Assembly (NCBI GenBank): GCA_902772455.1
Contig: CACYAW010000013.1
Span: forward strand, 1 to 32,316
DNA: 32,316 nucleotides
Direction: 5' to 3'
Source of the DNA: an uncultured Bacteroidales bacterium
GTDB lineage: Bacteria > Bacteroidota > Bacteroidia > Bacteroidales > Muribaculaceae
The position numbers were made by a program, and so were the translations under genes. Of the stretch, positions 13,783 through 22,329 are shown piece by piece (the stretch's first letter is position 1; every line of letters begins with the position of its first letter). Below the pieces are notes generated by a model that was given only the letters and a program-made list of their open reading frames with translations, had not been told where the DNA came from and searched no databases.

Positions 13783-14907
13783 ATGAAAGTCGTTCTGGCG
13801 TTTGACAAATTCAAAGGGTCGGCAACGGCTCAACAACTCAACGAGGCCGCGCAACAGAGTTTGTGCGGCCTTGATCATGTGACGGCCACATGCGTCCCTG
13901 TCGCCGACGGCGGTGACGGCACAACCGCTGCCCTGGCCGCGACGCGCCACGGGCAATGGATACCGATGGACGCCCCCGCTCCCCTGCTCCACCTCAACCC
14001 CGTCCATGCCAGCTATTTCCTGTGCGACGACGGCACTGCACTGATCGAGACGGCCGCCGCCAGCGGCCTGGCGCTTGTGCCACCCGGTGACCGTGACGTG
14101 ATGCACGCCACCACCCTGGGCACCGGCCTGATGATGCGCGACGCCATGGAGCGCGGCAGCCGGCACATCGTGCTGGGTTTGGGAGGGTCGGCCACGTGCG
14201 ATGCGGGCATGGGCATCATGAGCGCCCTGGGAGCCGAATTCCTTGACCGACACGACCACTACCTCTTTCCCTGCGGCGCATCGCTAGAGCACATCGTACG
14301 CATCGAGGTCCGCGGCATTCCCGCCGAAGTCCACGACACCCGTTTCACTTTATTGACCGATGTGGACAACCCCTTGTGCGGACAATACGGGACAGCAGCC
14401 ATCTACGGGCCACAAAAGGGGGCGGCTCCCCAACAGGTGGAACAGCTCGAGCGCGGCATGGAGCGTGTGGCAGCCATCGCCGGGCAAGACATCGCCAGTA
14501 TGGCGGGCTGCGGCGCCGCTGGCGGCATCCCCGCCCTGATGCTGCATCTGCTGGACTGCGAATTAGTGCCTGGTGCGCCCTACATACTGGATGCCAGCGG
14601 ATTGCAAGACACACTCACTGACGCAGACCTTGTCATCACCGGAGAAGGAAGCCTCGACCGCCAGACATTCATGGGCAAGGCTCCCGGACACATCATCAAC
14701 TTGGCCCGAGAGCGCGGCATTCCCGTGATAGCCATCTGCGGCGTCATTGCCCCCGACATTTCTCTCACAGCCATTGGATTAACCGCTGCGATAGCCGTGA
14801 GCGACGGTCTAACCATCGAACAAGCCATGGACACAGCCGGCACTCTCATGCGCGTGAGTGCTGCCGTTCGTCAAGCTGTCACAAAGGTTGCTGATTCTTT
14901 TGATTAA
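13783..14907 (+). CDS. Glycerate kinase (GlxK/GarK family)
   Basis: 374 residues, matching the family length of about 370-380. It phosphorylates D-glycerate with ATP, usually to 2-phosphoglycerate in this family, feeding glycolysis. Signature stretches are MKVVLAFDKFKGSATAQQ at the N-terminus, VPVADGGDGTTAAL, GLGGSATCDAGMGI, GAAGGIPALML and DLVITGEGSLDRQTFMGKAP near the C-terminus. It follows the coiled-coil lipoprotein by 27 bases. No glycerate-producing pathway (tartronate or glucarate genes) lies nearby, so the substrate source is not shown. A symbol is not given because two E. coli paralogues exist. No convincing terminator is seen after it, only an A/T-rich tract. Confidence 0.93.
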   Translation: MKVVLAFDKFKGSATAQQLNEAAQQSLCGLDHVTATCVPVADGGDGTTAALAATRHGQWIPMDAPAPLLHLNPVHASYFLCDDGTALIETAAASGLALVPPGDRDVMHATTLGTGLMMRDAMERGSRHIVLGLGGSATCDAGMGIMSALGAEFLDRHDHYLFPCGASLEHIVRIEVRGIPAEVHDTRFTLLTDVDNPLCGQYGTAAIYGPQKGAAPQQVEQLERGMERVAAIAGQDIASMAGCGAAGGIPALMLHLLDCELVPGAPYILDASGLQDTLTDADLVITGEGSLDRQTFMGKAPGHIINLARERGIPVIAICGVIAPDISLTAIGLTAAIAVSDGLTIEQAMDTAGTLMRVSAAVRQAVTKVADSFD

Positions 14908-15097
14908 TTCTTTTAAAAAAATTTCATAAAAAAATAGATTATTCCAATTATTTTTTGTTACTTTGCGGTGAGTTAACGCTCCAGTATCACGATTTATTAA
15001 CTGCCACTCGCGAATTCCAAGCGCTAACTTGCTGAAATATGTAAATATACATTCGTGTTTAATCACTTTTTATATTATTAACTAAATCTTTGTTTTT

Positions 15098-16963
15098 ATG
15101 AAGAAATTTTTTGTACTTTTGATCGCAGCTGCTGTTGCCGCTGGTGCATCGGCAGGTGTGAAGTTGACCAATGACTTCAAGGCCAACGTGAAGGATCTGA
15201 AGGCTATGGACCGTCAGTCCATGATGTTCAAGAAGGGCGATTCAAGGGTTATTCCCAGCAAGCAGCTCAACGCGTTCGAGGCATTCCTCACGAAAAGCAA
15301 CCACGCCTTGAAGGACGGTGACACCTACTTCTGGGACTTTGAGGATGAGGCTCAGGCAAGCGACTGGGTAGTTCTCGATGAGGACGGTGACGGCTTCAAC
15401 TGGGAACTTATCAGTGGTGAAGGTCTCACCACCCACAGCGGTGAATATGTAATGTCATCCGCTAGCTATGACAACCCCAGCTACACGGCCTTGTTCCCCA
15501 ACAACTGGCTCGTTTCGCCCTGGCTGCCCCTGCACGGCTCATTCGCATTCTATGCTTGCGGTCAGGATCCCAGCTATGCAGCTGAGGTATTCGGTGTTTA
15601 CATCTACACCAGCGCCAACTCGGAGTGGGTACAGCTTGGTGAGGACATCACCGTTACCGGCACGATGAAGGCTTACGAATTTGACCTGAGCGAGTTTGAA
15701 GGTCTGGAGGGTAGCATCGCTATCGTTCACCACAATGTTACCGACATGTTCCGTCTGAACGTCGATGACATCACCATCGGTGACTTTGAGGCTGAGCCCG
15801 AGCCCGAGATGCCCACTGTAATCACTGAGATTCCCGAGGGCTGCAACGTAACCGTTTACGACCGCAACACTGGCTACATCGCTAGCAGCATCTTCGGCAT
15901 TTCCGCTGGTCTCACCGACGGCTACTTCACCGTTGCTATCGATCCCGAGACCAACGACGCTTACATCCAGAACCCCGTTTGGTGGACCGACAGCTACGAC
16001 TCATGGGTAAAGGGTACCTATGATCCCGAAACTGGTATCATCAGCATTCCCACTGGCCAGTACCTGTACTGGAGTGATGCCTATGGCTATGGTGTCGTTC
16101 TTAACTGGGGTGAGACCTATGCTTACACCGAGGGTGACCAAGATGGTGATGGCGAGGATGACTGGTACCTGGGCTCTGAGATCAGCGACCGCGACGACGT
16201 TATCGAGTACCAGATTGTTGACAACAAGATCTATCTGCTGAACAGCTATGGTAACATTGATGCTGACTTCCCCGAGTGGGCATTTGCCTCTGGTCTTTAT
16301 GTTAACTACAGCGATGACCTGAGCTTTATCGCTATCGAGTTCGCTAACAACGAGGAAGCTGTGGGTGACGAGCAGATGCCTCCTGTTCCTGCAGTTCCCG
16401 CCGATCCCACCGCTGATGAGTGGTATGACTGTGGCGATGAGAGTGGTTTCAGCCGCTTCTACTTCACCCTGCCCACCACCGACGTTGATGGCAACAAGCT
16501 CCGTAAGGAGAACCTGAGCTATGCTCTCTGGATCAACGACGGTCTTGGCAGTGGCGACTATCAGTTCACCTTCCCCGCTGAGGATTACACCTTCGACCTG
16601 ACCGAGGACATCGACGAGGTTCCCTACGAGCTCTACAGCAGCGCTGTTGACTTCAACAACTACTACGTTTACATGTATCGCACCAACGAGAACGACAATC
16701 CTCTGTTCGTTCGCGACGACGATCACATGGGTAACATCGGTATCCAGGTATTCTACACCGTTGACGGTATCAGGAATGCTAGCAACATCGTTTGGTTGTA
16801 TGACGTTCCCAGCAGCGTGAACGAGATGAACGCTGGTAAGACCGTTGCTAACGTACGCTATTTCAACGTAGCTGGTCAGGAGATGGCACAGCCCAGCGGC
16901 ATGACCATCAAGGTGACCACCTACACCGACGGTACCACCAGCGCTGTTAAGGTTGTGAAGTAA
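15098..16963 (+). CDS. Large secreted protein with choice-of-anchor-J-like domain and C-terminal sorting-like tail
   Basis: 621 residues. The signal peptide is MKKFFVLLIAAAVAAGASA. Residues about 75-235 resemble a cleaved-adhesin/choice-of-anchor J jelly roll (FWDFEDEAQASDWVVLDED, HSGEYVMSSASYD, PNNWLVSPWLPL). A Glu/Pro linker follows, then two beta-rich regions containing a calcium-loop-like DQDGDGEDD. The last 41 residues (KTVANVRYFNVAGQEM to KVVK) match the tail of the secreted protein at 25709-26632 and resemble a type IX secretion C-terminal signal. Codons favour GCT, GTT and GGT, unlike the GCC/GGC habit of neighbours, suggesting high expression. The function is unknown; a surface-attached binding protein is inferred. 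A 190-base A/T-rich leader region precedes it and a strong terminator follows. Confidence 0.8.
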   Translation: MKKFFVLLIAAAVAAGASAGVKLTNDFKANVKDLKAMDRQSMMFKKGDSRVIPSKQLNAFEAFLTKSNHALKDGDTYFWDFEDEAQASDWVVLDEDGDGFNWELISGEGLTTHSGEYVMSSASYDNPSYTALFPNNWLVSPWLPLHGSFAFYACGQDPSYAAEVFGVYIYTSANSEWVQLGEDITVTGTMKAYEFDLSEFEGLEGSIAIVHHNVTDMFRLNVDDITIGDFEAEPEPEMPTVITEIPEGCNVTVYDRNTGYIASSIFGISAGLTDGYFTVAIDPETNDAYIQNPVWWTDSYDSWVKGTYDPETGIISIPTGQYLYWSDAYGYGVVLNWGETYAYTEGDQDGDGEDDWYLGSEISDRDDVIEYQIVDNKIYLLNSYGNIDADFPEWAFASGLYVNYSDDLSFIAIEFANNEEAVGDEQMPPVPAVPADPTADEWYDCGDESGFSRFYFTLPTTDVDGNKLRKENLSYALWINDGLGSGDYQFTFPAEDYTFDLTEDIDEVPYELYSSAVDFNNYYVYMYRTNENDNPLFVRDDDHMGNIGIQVFYTVDGIRNASNIVWLYDVPSSVNEMNAGKTVANVRYFNVAGQEMAQPSGMTIKVTTYTDGTTSAVKVVK

Positions 16964-16989
16964 TTCATCCCTTAGCTTAAGCTTTAACA

Positions 16990-17023
16990 GTAGAGACGCA
17001 AGATTTGCGTCTCTACTTTTTTG
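16990..17023 (+). terminator. Rho-independent terminator formed by a perfect 12-bp palindrome
   Basis: GTAGAGACGCAA pairs perfectly with TTGCGTCTCTAC around a GAT loop and is followed by a run of six T. It ends the secreted-protein gene. As I recall, palindromes of this AGAGACGC type occur in many copies in Bacteroidales and cyanobacterial genomes, so it may also be a dispersed repeat. Confidence 0.9.
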
Positions 17024-17034
17024 TCGGCCATCAC

Positions 17035-17065
17035 TTGCAGGATTGCGGCAATTGATATAACTTTG
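17035..17065 (+). promoter_or_regulatory. Promoter giving a leaderless fRMsr mRNA
   Basis: TTG (17035-17037), a 20-base spacer, then TAACTTTG (17058-17065), an exact TAnnTTTG. Only TGGT separates it from the ATG at 17070, so transcription should begin at or within a few bases of the start codon. Confidence 0.7.
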
Positions 17066-17069
17066 TGGT

Positions 17070-17531
17070 ATGGACAAGAATGAGACTTACCGAATGCTCG
17101 TCAAGCAGGTCGAGAGCCTGATTGAAGGCGAGGACAACACTATGGGTCAGCTGGCCAATGCGGCGGCCTTGCTGCACGAGACCATGGGATGGTGGTGGAC
17201 CGGATTCTATCTGGTCAAGGACAGCCAGCTGCAACTGGGGCCTTTCCAGGGACCCGTGGCATGCTACCGCATCAAGCACGGACGCGGCGTGTGCGGCACA
17301 GCATGGGCCCAGAACCGCACTGTCGTGGTTCCCGACGTGGAACAGTTCCCTGGACACATCGCGTGCAGCAGCGAGTCGCGAAGCGAGATTGTCGTGCCCC
17401 TGCACGGCCGTGACGGCAACGTGATTGGCGTGCTGGATATCGACAGCAAGGAGTTAGCGACCTTCGACGACGTTGACGCCCGTTGGCTCGAAGAGATTGC
17501 ACGCGTCCTCGAGTGCCACGCGTTTAAATGA
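17070..17531 (+). CDS. msrC: Free methionine-(R)-sulfoxide reductase (GAF-domain fRMsr)
   Basis: 153 residues, a single GAF domain and the usual length for fRMsr. It reduces free methionine-R-sulfoxide, protecting the methionine pool from oxidation in the cytoplasm. The family pattern is clear: WWWTGFYLVKD, LGPFQGPVACYRIKHGRGVCGTA, FPGHIACSSESRSEIVVP and GVLDIDSKE. The three conserved cysteines are at 65, 75 and 99, as in the catalytic and resolving Cys set. Its stop overlaps the start of rarA by four bases (ATGA), so the two are translationally coupled, linking oxidative repair with replication-fork maintenance by position. Confidence 0.9.
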   Translation: MDKNETYRMLVKQVESLIEGEDNTMGQLANAAALLHETMGWWWTGFYLVKDSQLQLGPFQGPVACYRIKHGRGVCGTAWAQNRTVVVPDVEQFPGHIACSSESRSEIVVPLHGRDGNVIGVLDIDSKELATFDDVDARWLEEIARVLECHAFK

Positions 17532-18877
17532 TGAACCAACCCGTTAAGCAAGACCAGTCAATCCAGTACAGTATGAGCTACGAACCTCTCGCCGAACGGC
17601 TGCGCCCACGCTCGCTCGATGACTACATCGGGCAGCGGCACCTTGTGGGACCTGGCGCCGTTATCCGCCGCATGATCGAGAGCGGCAGCATCTCCTCATT
17701 CATCCTGTGGGGACCGCCTGGCGTGGGCAAGACCACCCTGGCACGCATCATCGCAGAGCAGACTCAGGTGCCGTTTTACACGCTCAGTGCGGTCACGTCG
17801 GGCGTGAAGGACGTGCGTGAAGTGCTGGAACGTTGTGTGGCCGATGCCCGCAGCGTCTTTTCCAAGGGACGCCCCATCCTGTTCATCGATGAGATCCACC
17901 GTTTCAACAAGTCGCAGCAGGACTCTTTGCTAGGTGCCGTGGAACGCGGAACAGTGACGCTCATCGGGGCCACGACCGAGAATCCCTCGTTTGAGGTCAT
18001 CCGCCCCCTGCTATCGCGTGCACAAGTGTATGTGCTCAACCCGCTGGACCGCGACGACCTGCTGCAGCTGCTCGACCATGCCCTCAAAACCGACAAACTG
18101 TTCAAGAACCGCGAAGTGCAGGTACAGGAGACCGAGGCGCTGCTGCGCTTTGCCGGTGGCGACGCGCGCAAACTGCTCAACATCCTTGACCTGGTTACCC
18201 AGTCGCTACAAGACGGCGAGCCTGTCGTCATCAATGACGATATTGTCACCAACCTGCTGCAACAGAATCCATTAGCCTTTGACAAGGGCGGTGAGATGCA
18301 TTACGACATCATAAGCGCATTCATCAAGAGCATTCGTGGCAGTGACCCCGATGCGGCGGTCTACTGGCTGGCCCGTCTCATCGCAGGCGGCGAGGACCCC
18401 AAATTCATTGCCCGCCGCTTATGCATCCTCGCAGCCGAGGATATCGGCTTGGCCAATCCCAACGCCCTGCTGCTGGCCAACGCCACATTTGACATCATCA
18501 ACAAGATTGGGTGGCCCGAGGGCCGTATTCCCTTGAGCGAATGCGCCATCTACCTGGCTACCAGCGCTAAAAGCAATAGTGCCTACCTGGCCATCGACGA
18601 TGCCCTGGCCCTAGTCGAGCAAACTGGCAACGCCCCAGTGCCGCTGCACCTGCGCAACGCGCCCACGGGTCTGATGAAGCAGCTGGGCTACGGCAAGGAC
18701 TACATGTATGCCCACGACTATCCGGGCCACTTTGTCAACCAGCAGTACATGCCTGAGGTGTTGAACCATCCCCAACTGTGGCATCCTCAAGACAATCCGG
18801 CCGAAAACCAGATGACCGCGCGCCAGCAGGCACGCTGGGGAACCAATGCGGGGCACGGACCTAAGAAAAAAGATTAA
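17528..18877 (+). CDS. rarA: Replication-associated recombination protein RarA (MgsA)
   Basis: 449 residues, matching the family. It is a cytoplasmic AAA+ ATPase related to clamp-loader subunits, acting at stalled replication forks. Visible motifs are the N-terminal PLAERLRPRSLDDYIGQRHL, Walker A GPPGVGKTT, sensor stretch LSAVTSGVKDVREVLE, Walker B ILFIDEIHRFNKSQQD, GATTENPSFEV and the C-terminal tetramerisation region with DPDAAVYWLARLIAGGEDP and RRLCILAAEDIGLANPNAL. A second ATG at 17531 is equally possible as start. It overlaps the fRMsr gene and ends 34 bases before the yraN gene. Confidence 0.97.
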   Translation: MMNQPVKQDQSIQYSMSYEPLAERLRPRSLDDYIGQRHLVGPGAVIRRMIESGSISSFILWGPPGVGKTTLARIIAEQTQVPFYTLSAVTSGVKDVREVLERCVADARSVFSKGRPILFIDEIHRFNKSQQDSLLGAVERGTVTLIGATTENPSFEVIRPLLSRAQVYVLNPLDRDDLLQLLDHALKTDKLFKNREVQVQETEALLRFAGGDARKLLNILDLVTQSLQDGEPVVINDDIVTNLLQQNPLAFDKGGEMHYDIISAFIKSIRGSDPDAAVYWLARLIAGGEDPKFIARRLCILAAEDIGLANPNALLLANATFDIINKIGWPEGRIPLSECAIYLATSAKSNSAYLAIDDALALVEQTGNAPVPLHLRNAPTGLMKQLGYGKDYMYAHDYPGHFVNQQYMPEVLNHPQLWHPQDNPAENQMTARQQARWGTNAGHGPKKKD

Positions 18878-18911
18878 AGTATCACTTTAATTCATATCAC
18901 CCAATTAATTC

Positions 18912-19292
18912 ATGGGCAACAAAAACAAACTTGGAGAATTTGGAGAGAAAGCGGCTACCGAATACCTGATTTCTCACGGCTATATCGTGCGTGAAACCAA
19001 CTGGCGGCTGGGGCATCTTGAAATCGACATAGTGGCACAAGACCCCACCGAAAACCGCCTGCACATCATCGAAGTCAAAACCCGTGCCAGCGATCAGGAA
19101 TTCGACCCCATGGAAGCCATCAACAAAGCCAAGATACGCCATCTGGTCAATGCCGCTAACGGCTATATCGAGCACTACGAACTGCCCATGCCAGTGCAAT
19201 TTGACGTGATGATCATTGTGGGCACGCAACCCGATTTCAACATCCGCTTCTACCCTGACGCCTTCGATCCCCCTCTGGCAACCCGCCACTAG
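18912..19292 (+). CDS. YraN family (UPF0102) endonuclease-like protein
   Basis: 126 residues, typical of UPF0102. It has the restriction-endonuclease-like core: GEFGEKAATEYLISHGY, then GHLEIDIVAQD and LHIIEVKTR, which supply the E-D-ExK type catalytic acids and Lys. Function in the family is unsettled; a nuclease role in DNA repair or Holliday-junction processing has been suggested from the fold. It follows rarA by 34 bases on the same strand, which is consistent with a DNA-maintenance role. Its TAG stop shares the palindrome CTAG with the stop of the regulator gene on the opposite strand. Confidence 0.92.
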   Translation: MGNKNKLGEFGEKAATEYLISHGYIVRETNWRLGHLEIDIVAQDPTENRLHIIEVKTRASDQEFDPMEAINKAKIRHLVNAANGYIEHYELPMPVQFDVMIIVGTQPDFNIRFYPDAFDPPLATRH

Positions 19293-22174
19293 TCGGGACT
19301 GCCGTTGCGCGCACGCGTGGGCGTCATCTTGTAGTATTGACGGAAGACGCGTGAGAAATAGGCAACGTCACTAAATCCGCATTGTTCGGCGATGTCACCG
19401 ATCAGCATCGTTGGGTTCTCGAGCAACAGCCTCATGGCCTTCTCCATGCGCAACTGGGTGACATAGGCACTGACATTCTTTCCTGTCAAGCTCTGGATCC
19501 TGTGCCTGAGCTGGCTCTCGCCCATCTTGAGCTGGACAGCAATTTCTCCCAGGTTCAGTCGGGCAGCACCACCGGCGATTCGCTCGTCCAGCAGCTCGGC
19601 AAAAGCGGCCAGGAGTTCCTCATCATCCATCTGACTGATACTCTCCACATTCTGGGATGCCATGATACTTGCAGTATTACTATAAGAATCCCTAAGTATT
19701 TTCCTGTTTTCCAAAAGCTTGGTTGCCCACACTTTCAACTCATCGGAAGAAAATGGCTTAATCAGATAGGCGTCTGCTCCCGCCTCAATTCCACGGATGC
19801 GGTCTGCCTCGCTGGTGCGGGCACTGAGCATAATAATCGGGATGTGGCGCAGCCTCCTTGAGGCCCTCACACGGCGACACATCTCCAGACCGTCAACATA
19901 GGGCATCTTGACGTCGGTGATGATCAAATCGGGCATCAACCGGGCGGCCAACTCTAGTCCTTGCTCGCCGTTGGAGGCGTAATGCACACTAAAGTCCGAA
20001 CCCAGAGCAGCCCCCACAAGTCGCGCCACATCGTTATGGTCCTCAACCACCAGAACGTCAGCACGTTCCTTTTGGGAAGTCTCAACGGTATCGTCTGTTG
20101 CCACGTCATGGCGTTTGCGCACCACATACCTGACAGGCTTCACCACCATTTCGAGTTTTCCGTAGGCCTCGTTGCGATGGCTGCTAAGCGGCAACACTAC
20201 AGTAAAGACCGAACCGTTGCCCGGCACGCTCTCCACTTCCACACTGCCTCCCAACACCGAAACCATGTCGCGCACGACGGTCAAACCAATACCAATGCCC
20301 TCGCACATCTGCTCGGCCAAGGCAGCACGGTAAAACGGCTCGAAAACGTGCGGAAGATCATCGGCGGCGATTCCTATTCCATTGTCCGCCACCTTGATAA
20401 CCAAGTCATTACCAACAACTTGAGACGTGACAGAAACCTTGCAATAATCATTACTGTAGCTGATGGCGTTCTCGATGATGTTTCCCACAATGGTATTCAC
20501 ATAATGGGGCACGATATCCATTTTCACTTCATTCTCGGTCAAGAAATAGGTGAGCTCGATCTGTTGGTCAATGCACTGCTCGCGGTAACTCTCCACGATC
20601 ATGCGCAGGAAACCCACCACATCGCCCGTTCGCCAGTCCGGTCCCTTGAGCGCGCTGCGCACGCTACCCACTTCCAGAATGCGGTCCACCAGCAGAAGCA
20701 GGTGGCGGCCTTGCCGCTTGATGATTTCGACATACTTGCGCTGGCTGGCAGCTTTCCCATCATCGTCGGCAACCGATTGTGCCACAATGTTGTCGGTAGC
20801 TCCCATGATAGCAGTCAAGGGGGTGCGCAACTGGTGCACCACGTTAGTGAAGAACAGGGAGCGCGTCTCCTCGACCTGACGCATCAGGCGCTGCGTGCGC
20901 GAGCGGATGCGCGACGCATAAATCAGCGCCGCAATGATGGCACCCGCCATGAGCACCAATAGCGATATGAATAAACTCATCAGGTTACGCGTGCGGTTCA
21001 AGCGCTTGATGTCCCGGTTCAGCGTATCCATTTCTCCCTGCTTGATGCTGGCCTCATATTCGGCAATCTGGTGACGCAACTCGTTGTTCTTTTCCAAGCC
21101 GTAGATGCTATCGTACAGCTCGTCACTCTTCAAGTAGAAACCCAATGCCTGCTTGGCATCGCCCTCCTTCATCGCCAAGTCATAATAGGTGTGGTACACC
21201 CTTGCCTGGTGCTCCATGCTGTTGGTGCGCAATGCCTCGGCCTCGGCTTCCTGCACATATTGCCGGGCCTCATCGGTTTCGCCCAGCAAGATATCCATGC
21301 CAGCGAGTTGCAGACAGGCATCTATATAGTTATAGGTATCACCCAGTTTCTTAAACTCGTCATAGGCCTGCTTGAACTCGACCTGGGCATGGGAATAATT
21401 ACGTTCATCGGCAAAGAGCTCCCCAAAGCTAAGATGACACAATGCCTCACCATCTTTTCGCCCTATTAACTGATTGAATTTTAGTGATTCACGATGATAT
21501 ATCCAGGCCGAATCCATATCGCCCTGCGCACGCTTGACTTTTCCTAAATCGGAACAATTGATGGCCATCCCCCTATAACTGCCCAACGACTGAGCGCCCC
21601 TGAAGGATTCGTGCAACAGGCTGTCGGCACGCACAAAATGGCGAAGCTCCAACTCGATGTTGCCAATGCCGTTAAGCACCATAACCCGGGCATTGAAACA
21701 TTCCTTGCAGTTATTCTGGCTATAGGTTGCCCCAAGTTGCAATGCCTTGAAATAAAAACCATTGGCTTTGCTCAAGTTGCCCTGGCGACGATAATCGGTC
21801 CCCAAGTTGTTCAGCAAGGTGACCATTCCAAGTGTGTCGCTCATCGAAGTCGCGATTTCCAGACCCTGCTCATGAGCGGCAATGGCCTGGTCGAAGTGCG
21901 AGTTGTGCCTGAGTGCGCGACCATAATACTTCAACGCGACAAATTCTCCCAAGGCGTCATCCTGGTCATGAAACTTCTTGGCCAGGGCCGCCAGCGAGTC
22001 GGTGTCGGTAATTGAATTGAACATGCTGTCCAATTGCACATAGCGCGTGTTTTCTGAATGACATCGGGACGTGACGCGGTTACACGAAGGCATCACCACG
22101 AGCGTCACGGCGGCACAAACACACAAGGCAGCCATGACAAATCTTTCCCATTGGCAAATTGTTCGGGTCATCAT
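19289..22174 (-). CDS. TPR-containing hybrid two-component regulator (sensor kinase, receiver, AraC-type DNA-binding domain)
   Basis: About 961 residues from ATG 22174 (or 22171). The N-terminal hydrophobic segment looks like a signal peptide or anchor ending MPSC, a poor lipobox. Residues about 50-370 are TPR-like repeats, probably periplasmic. A membrane helix lies near 400-420, followed by HisKA with VVHQLRTPLTA (phospho-His about 447), HATPase with IIENAIS and ADNGIGIA, and a receiver with ITDVKMPYVDG (phospho-Asp about 754) and IKPF (Lys about 806). The C-terminal AraC-type HTH (about 870-955) includes IAEQCGFSDVAYFSRVFRQY. All catalytic residues are present. The design is that of Bacteroides hybrid two-component systems, but the sensor is TPR rather than a beta-propeller, and no polysaccharide utilisation locus adjoins it. 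The signal and targets are unknown. Confidence 0.92.
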   Translation of the reverse strand: MMTRTICQWERFVMAALCVCAAVTLVVMPSCNRVTSRCHSENTRYVQLDSMFNSITDTDSLAALAKKFHDQDDALGEFVALKYYGRALRHNSHFDQAIAAHEQGLEIATSMSDTLGMVTLLNNLGTDYRRQGNLSKANGFYFKALQLGATYSQNNCKECFNARVMVLNGIGNIELELRHFVRADSLLHESFRGAQSLGSYRGMAINCSDLGKVKRAQGDMDSAWIYHRESLKFNQLIGRKDGEALCHLSFGELFADERNYSHAQVEFKQAYDEFKKLGDTYNYIDACLQLAGMDILLGETDEARQYVQEAEAEALRTNSMEHQARVYHTYYDLAMKEGDAKQALGFYLKSDELYDSIYGLEKNNELRHQIAEYEASIKQGEMDTLNRDIKRLNRTRNLMSLFISLLVLMAGAIIAALIYASRIRSRTQRLMRQVEETRSLFFTNVVHQLRTPLTAIMGATDNIVAQSVADDDGKAASQRKYVEIIKRQGRHLLLLVDRILEVGSVRSALKGPDWRTGDVVGFLRMIVESYREQCIDQQIELTYFLTENEVKMDIVPHYVNTIVGNIIENAISYSNDYCKVSVTSQVVGNDLVIKVADNGIGIAADDLPHVFEPFYRAALAEQMCEGIGIGLTVVRDMVSVLGGSVEVESVPGNGSVFTVVLPLSSHRNEAYGKLEMVVKPVRYVVRKRHDVATDDTVETSQKERADVLVVEDHNDVARLVGAALGSDFSVHYASNGEQGLELAARLMPDLIITDVKMPYVDGLEMCRRVRASRRLRHIPIIMLSARTSEADRIRGIEAGADAYLIKPFSSDELKVWATKLLENRKILRDSYSNTASIMASQNVESISQMDDEELLAAFAELLDERIAGGAARLNLGEIAVQLKMGESQLRHRIQSLTGKNVSAYVTQLRMEKAMRLLLENPTMLIGDIAEQCGFSDVAYFSRVFRQYYKMTPTRARNGSPD

Positions 22175-22219
22175 ACGCAAGCGATATCAAAAGGCTTGTT
22201 TTTTTAAGGTTCAACGTTG

Positions 22220-22227
22220 CAAATATA
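22220..22227 (-). promoter_or_regulatory. -7 element for the hybrid regulator gene
   Basis: On the minus strand TATATTTG matches TAnnTTTG exactly. A TTTTG lies at 22246-22242, but only 14 bases upstream, shorter than usual. The predicted leader is about 40 bases. Confidence 0.5.
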
Positions 22228-22312
22228 ATACATTATTTTCACAAAACATGATTCCGCGGCCAAACTTTGAAAAAAAGTCGCCCTAATATGGCTGTTTGTC
22301 ATGGAAAAAGAG

Positions 22313-22320
22313 TAATTTTG
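22313..22320 (+). promoter_or_regulatory. -7 element for the DUF4199-GT2 operon
   Basis: TAATTTTG matches TAnnTTTG exactly and ends nine bases before the ATG at 22330, so any leader is very short. TTTG at 22295-22298 is the nearest -33 candidate, with a short 14-base spacer. Confidence 0.5.
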
Positions 22321-22329
22321 CCGTTTGTT

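Noticed and set aside
16001-17077. 358-codon minus-strand open frame opposite the large secreted protein
   Set aside because: Composition is an antisense shadow of a biased-codon gene; it would also cross the terminator at 16990-17023.
19961-20962. 333-codon plus-strand open frame inside the hybrid regulator
   Set aside because: It is an antisense shadow of the kinase and receiver domains, with His-rich composition and no motif.
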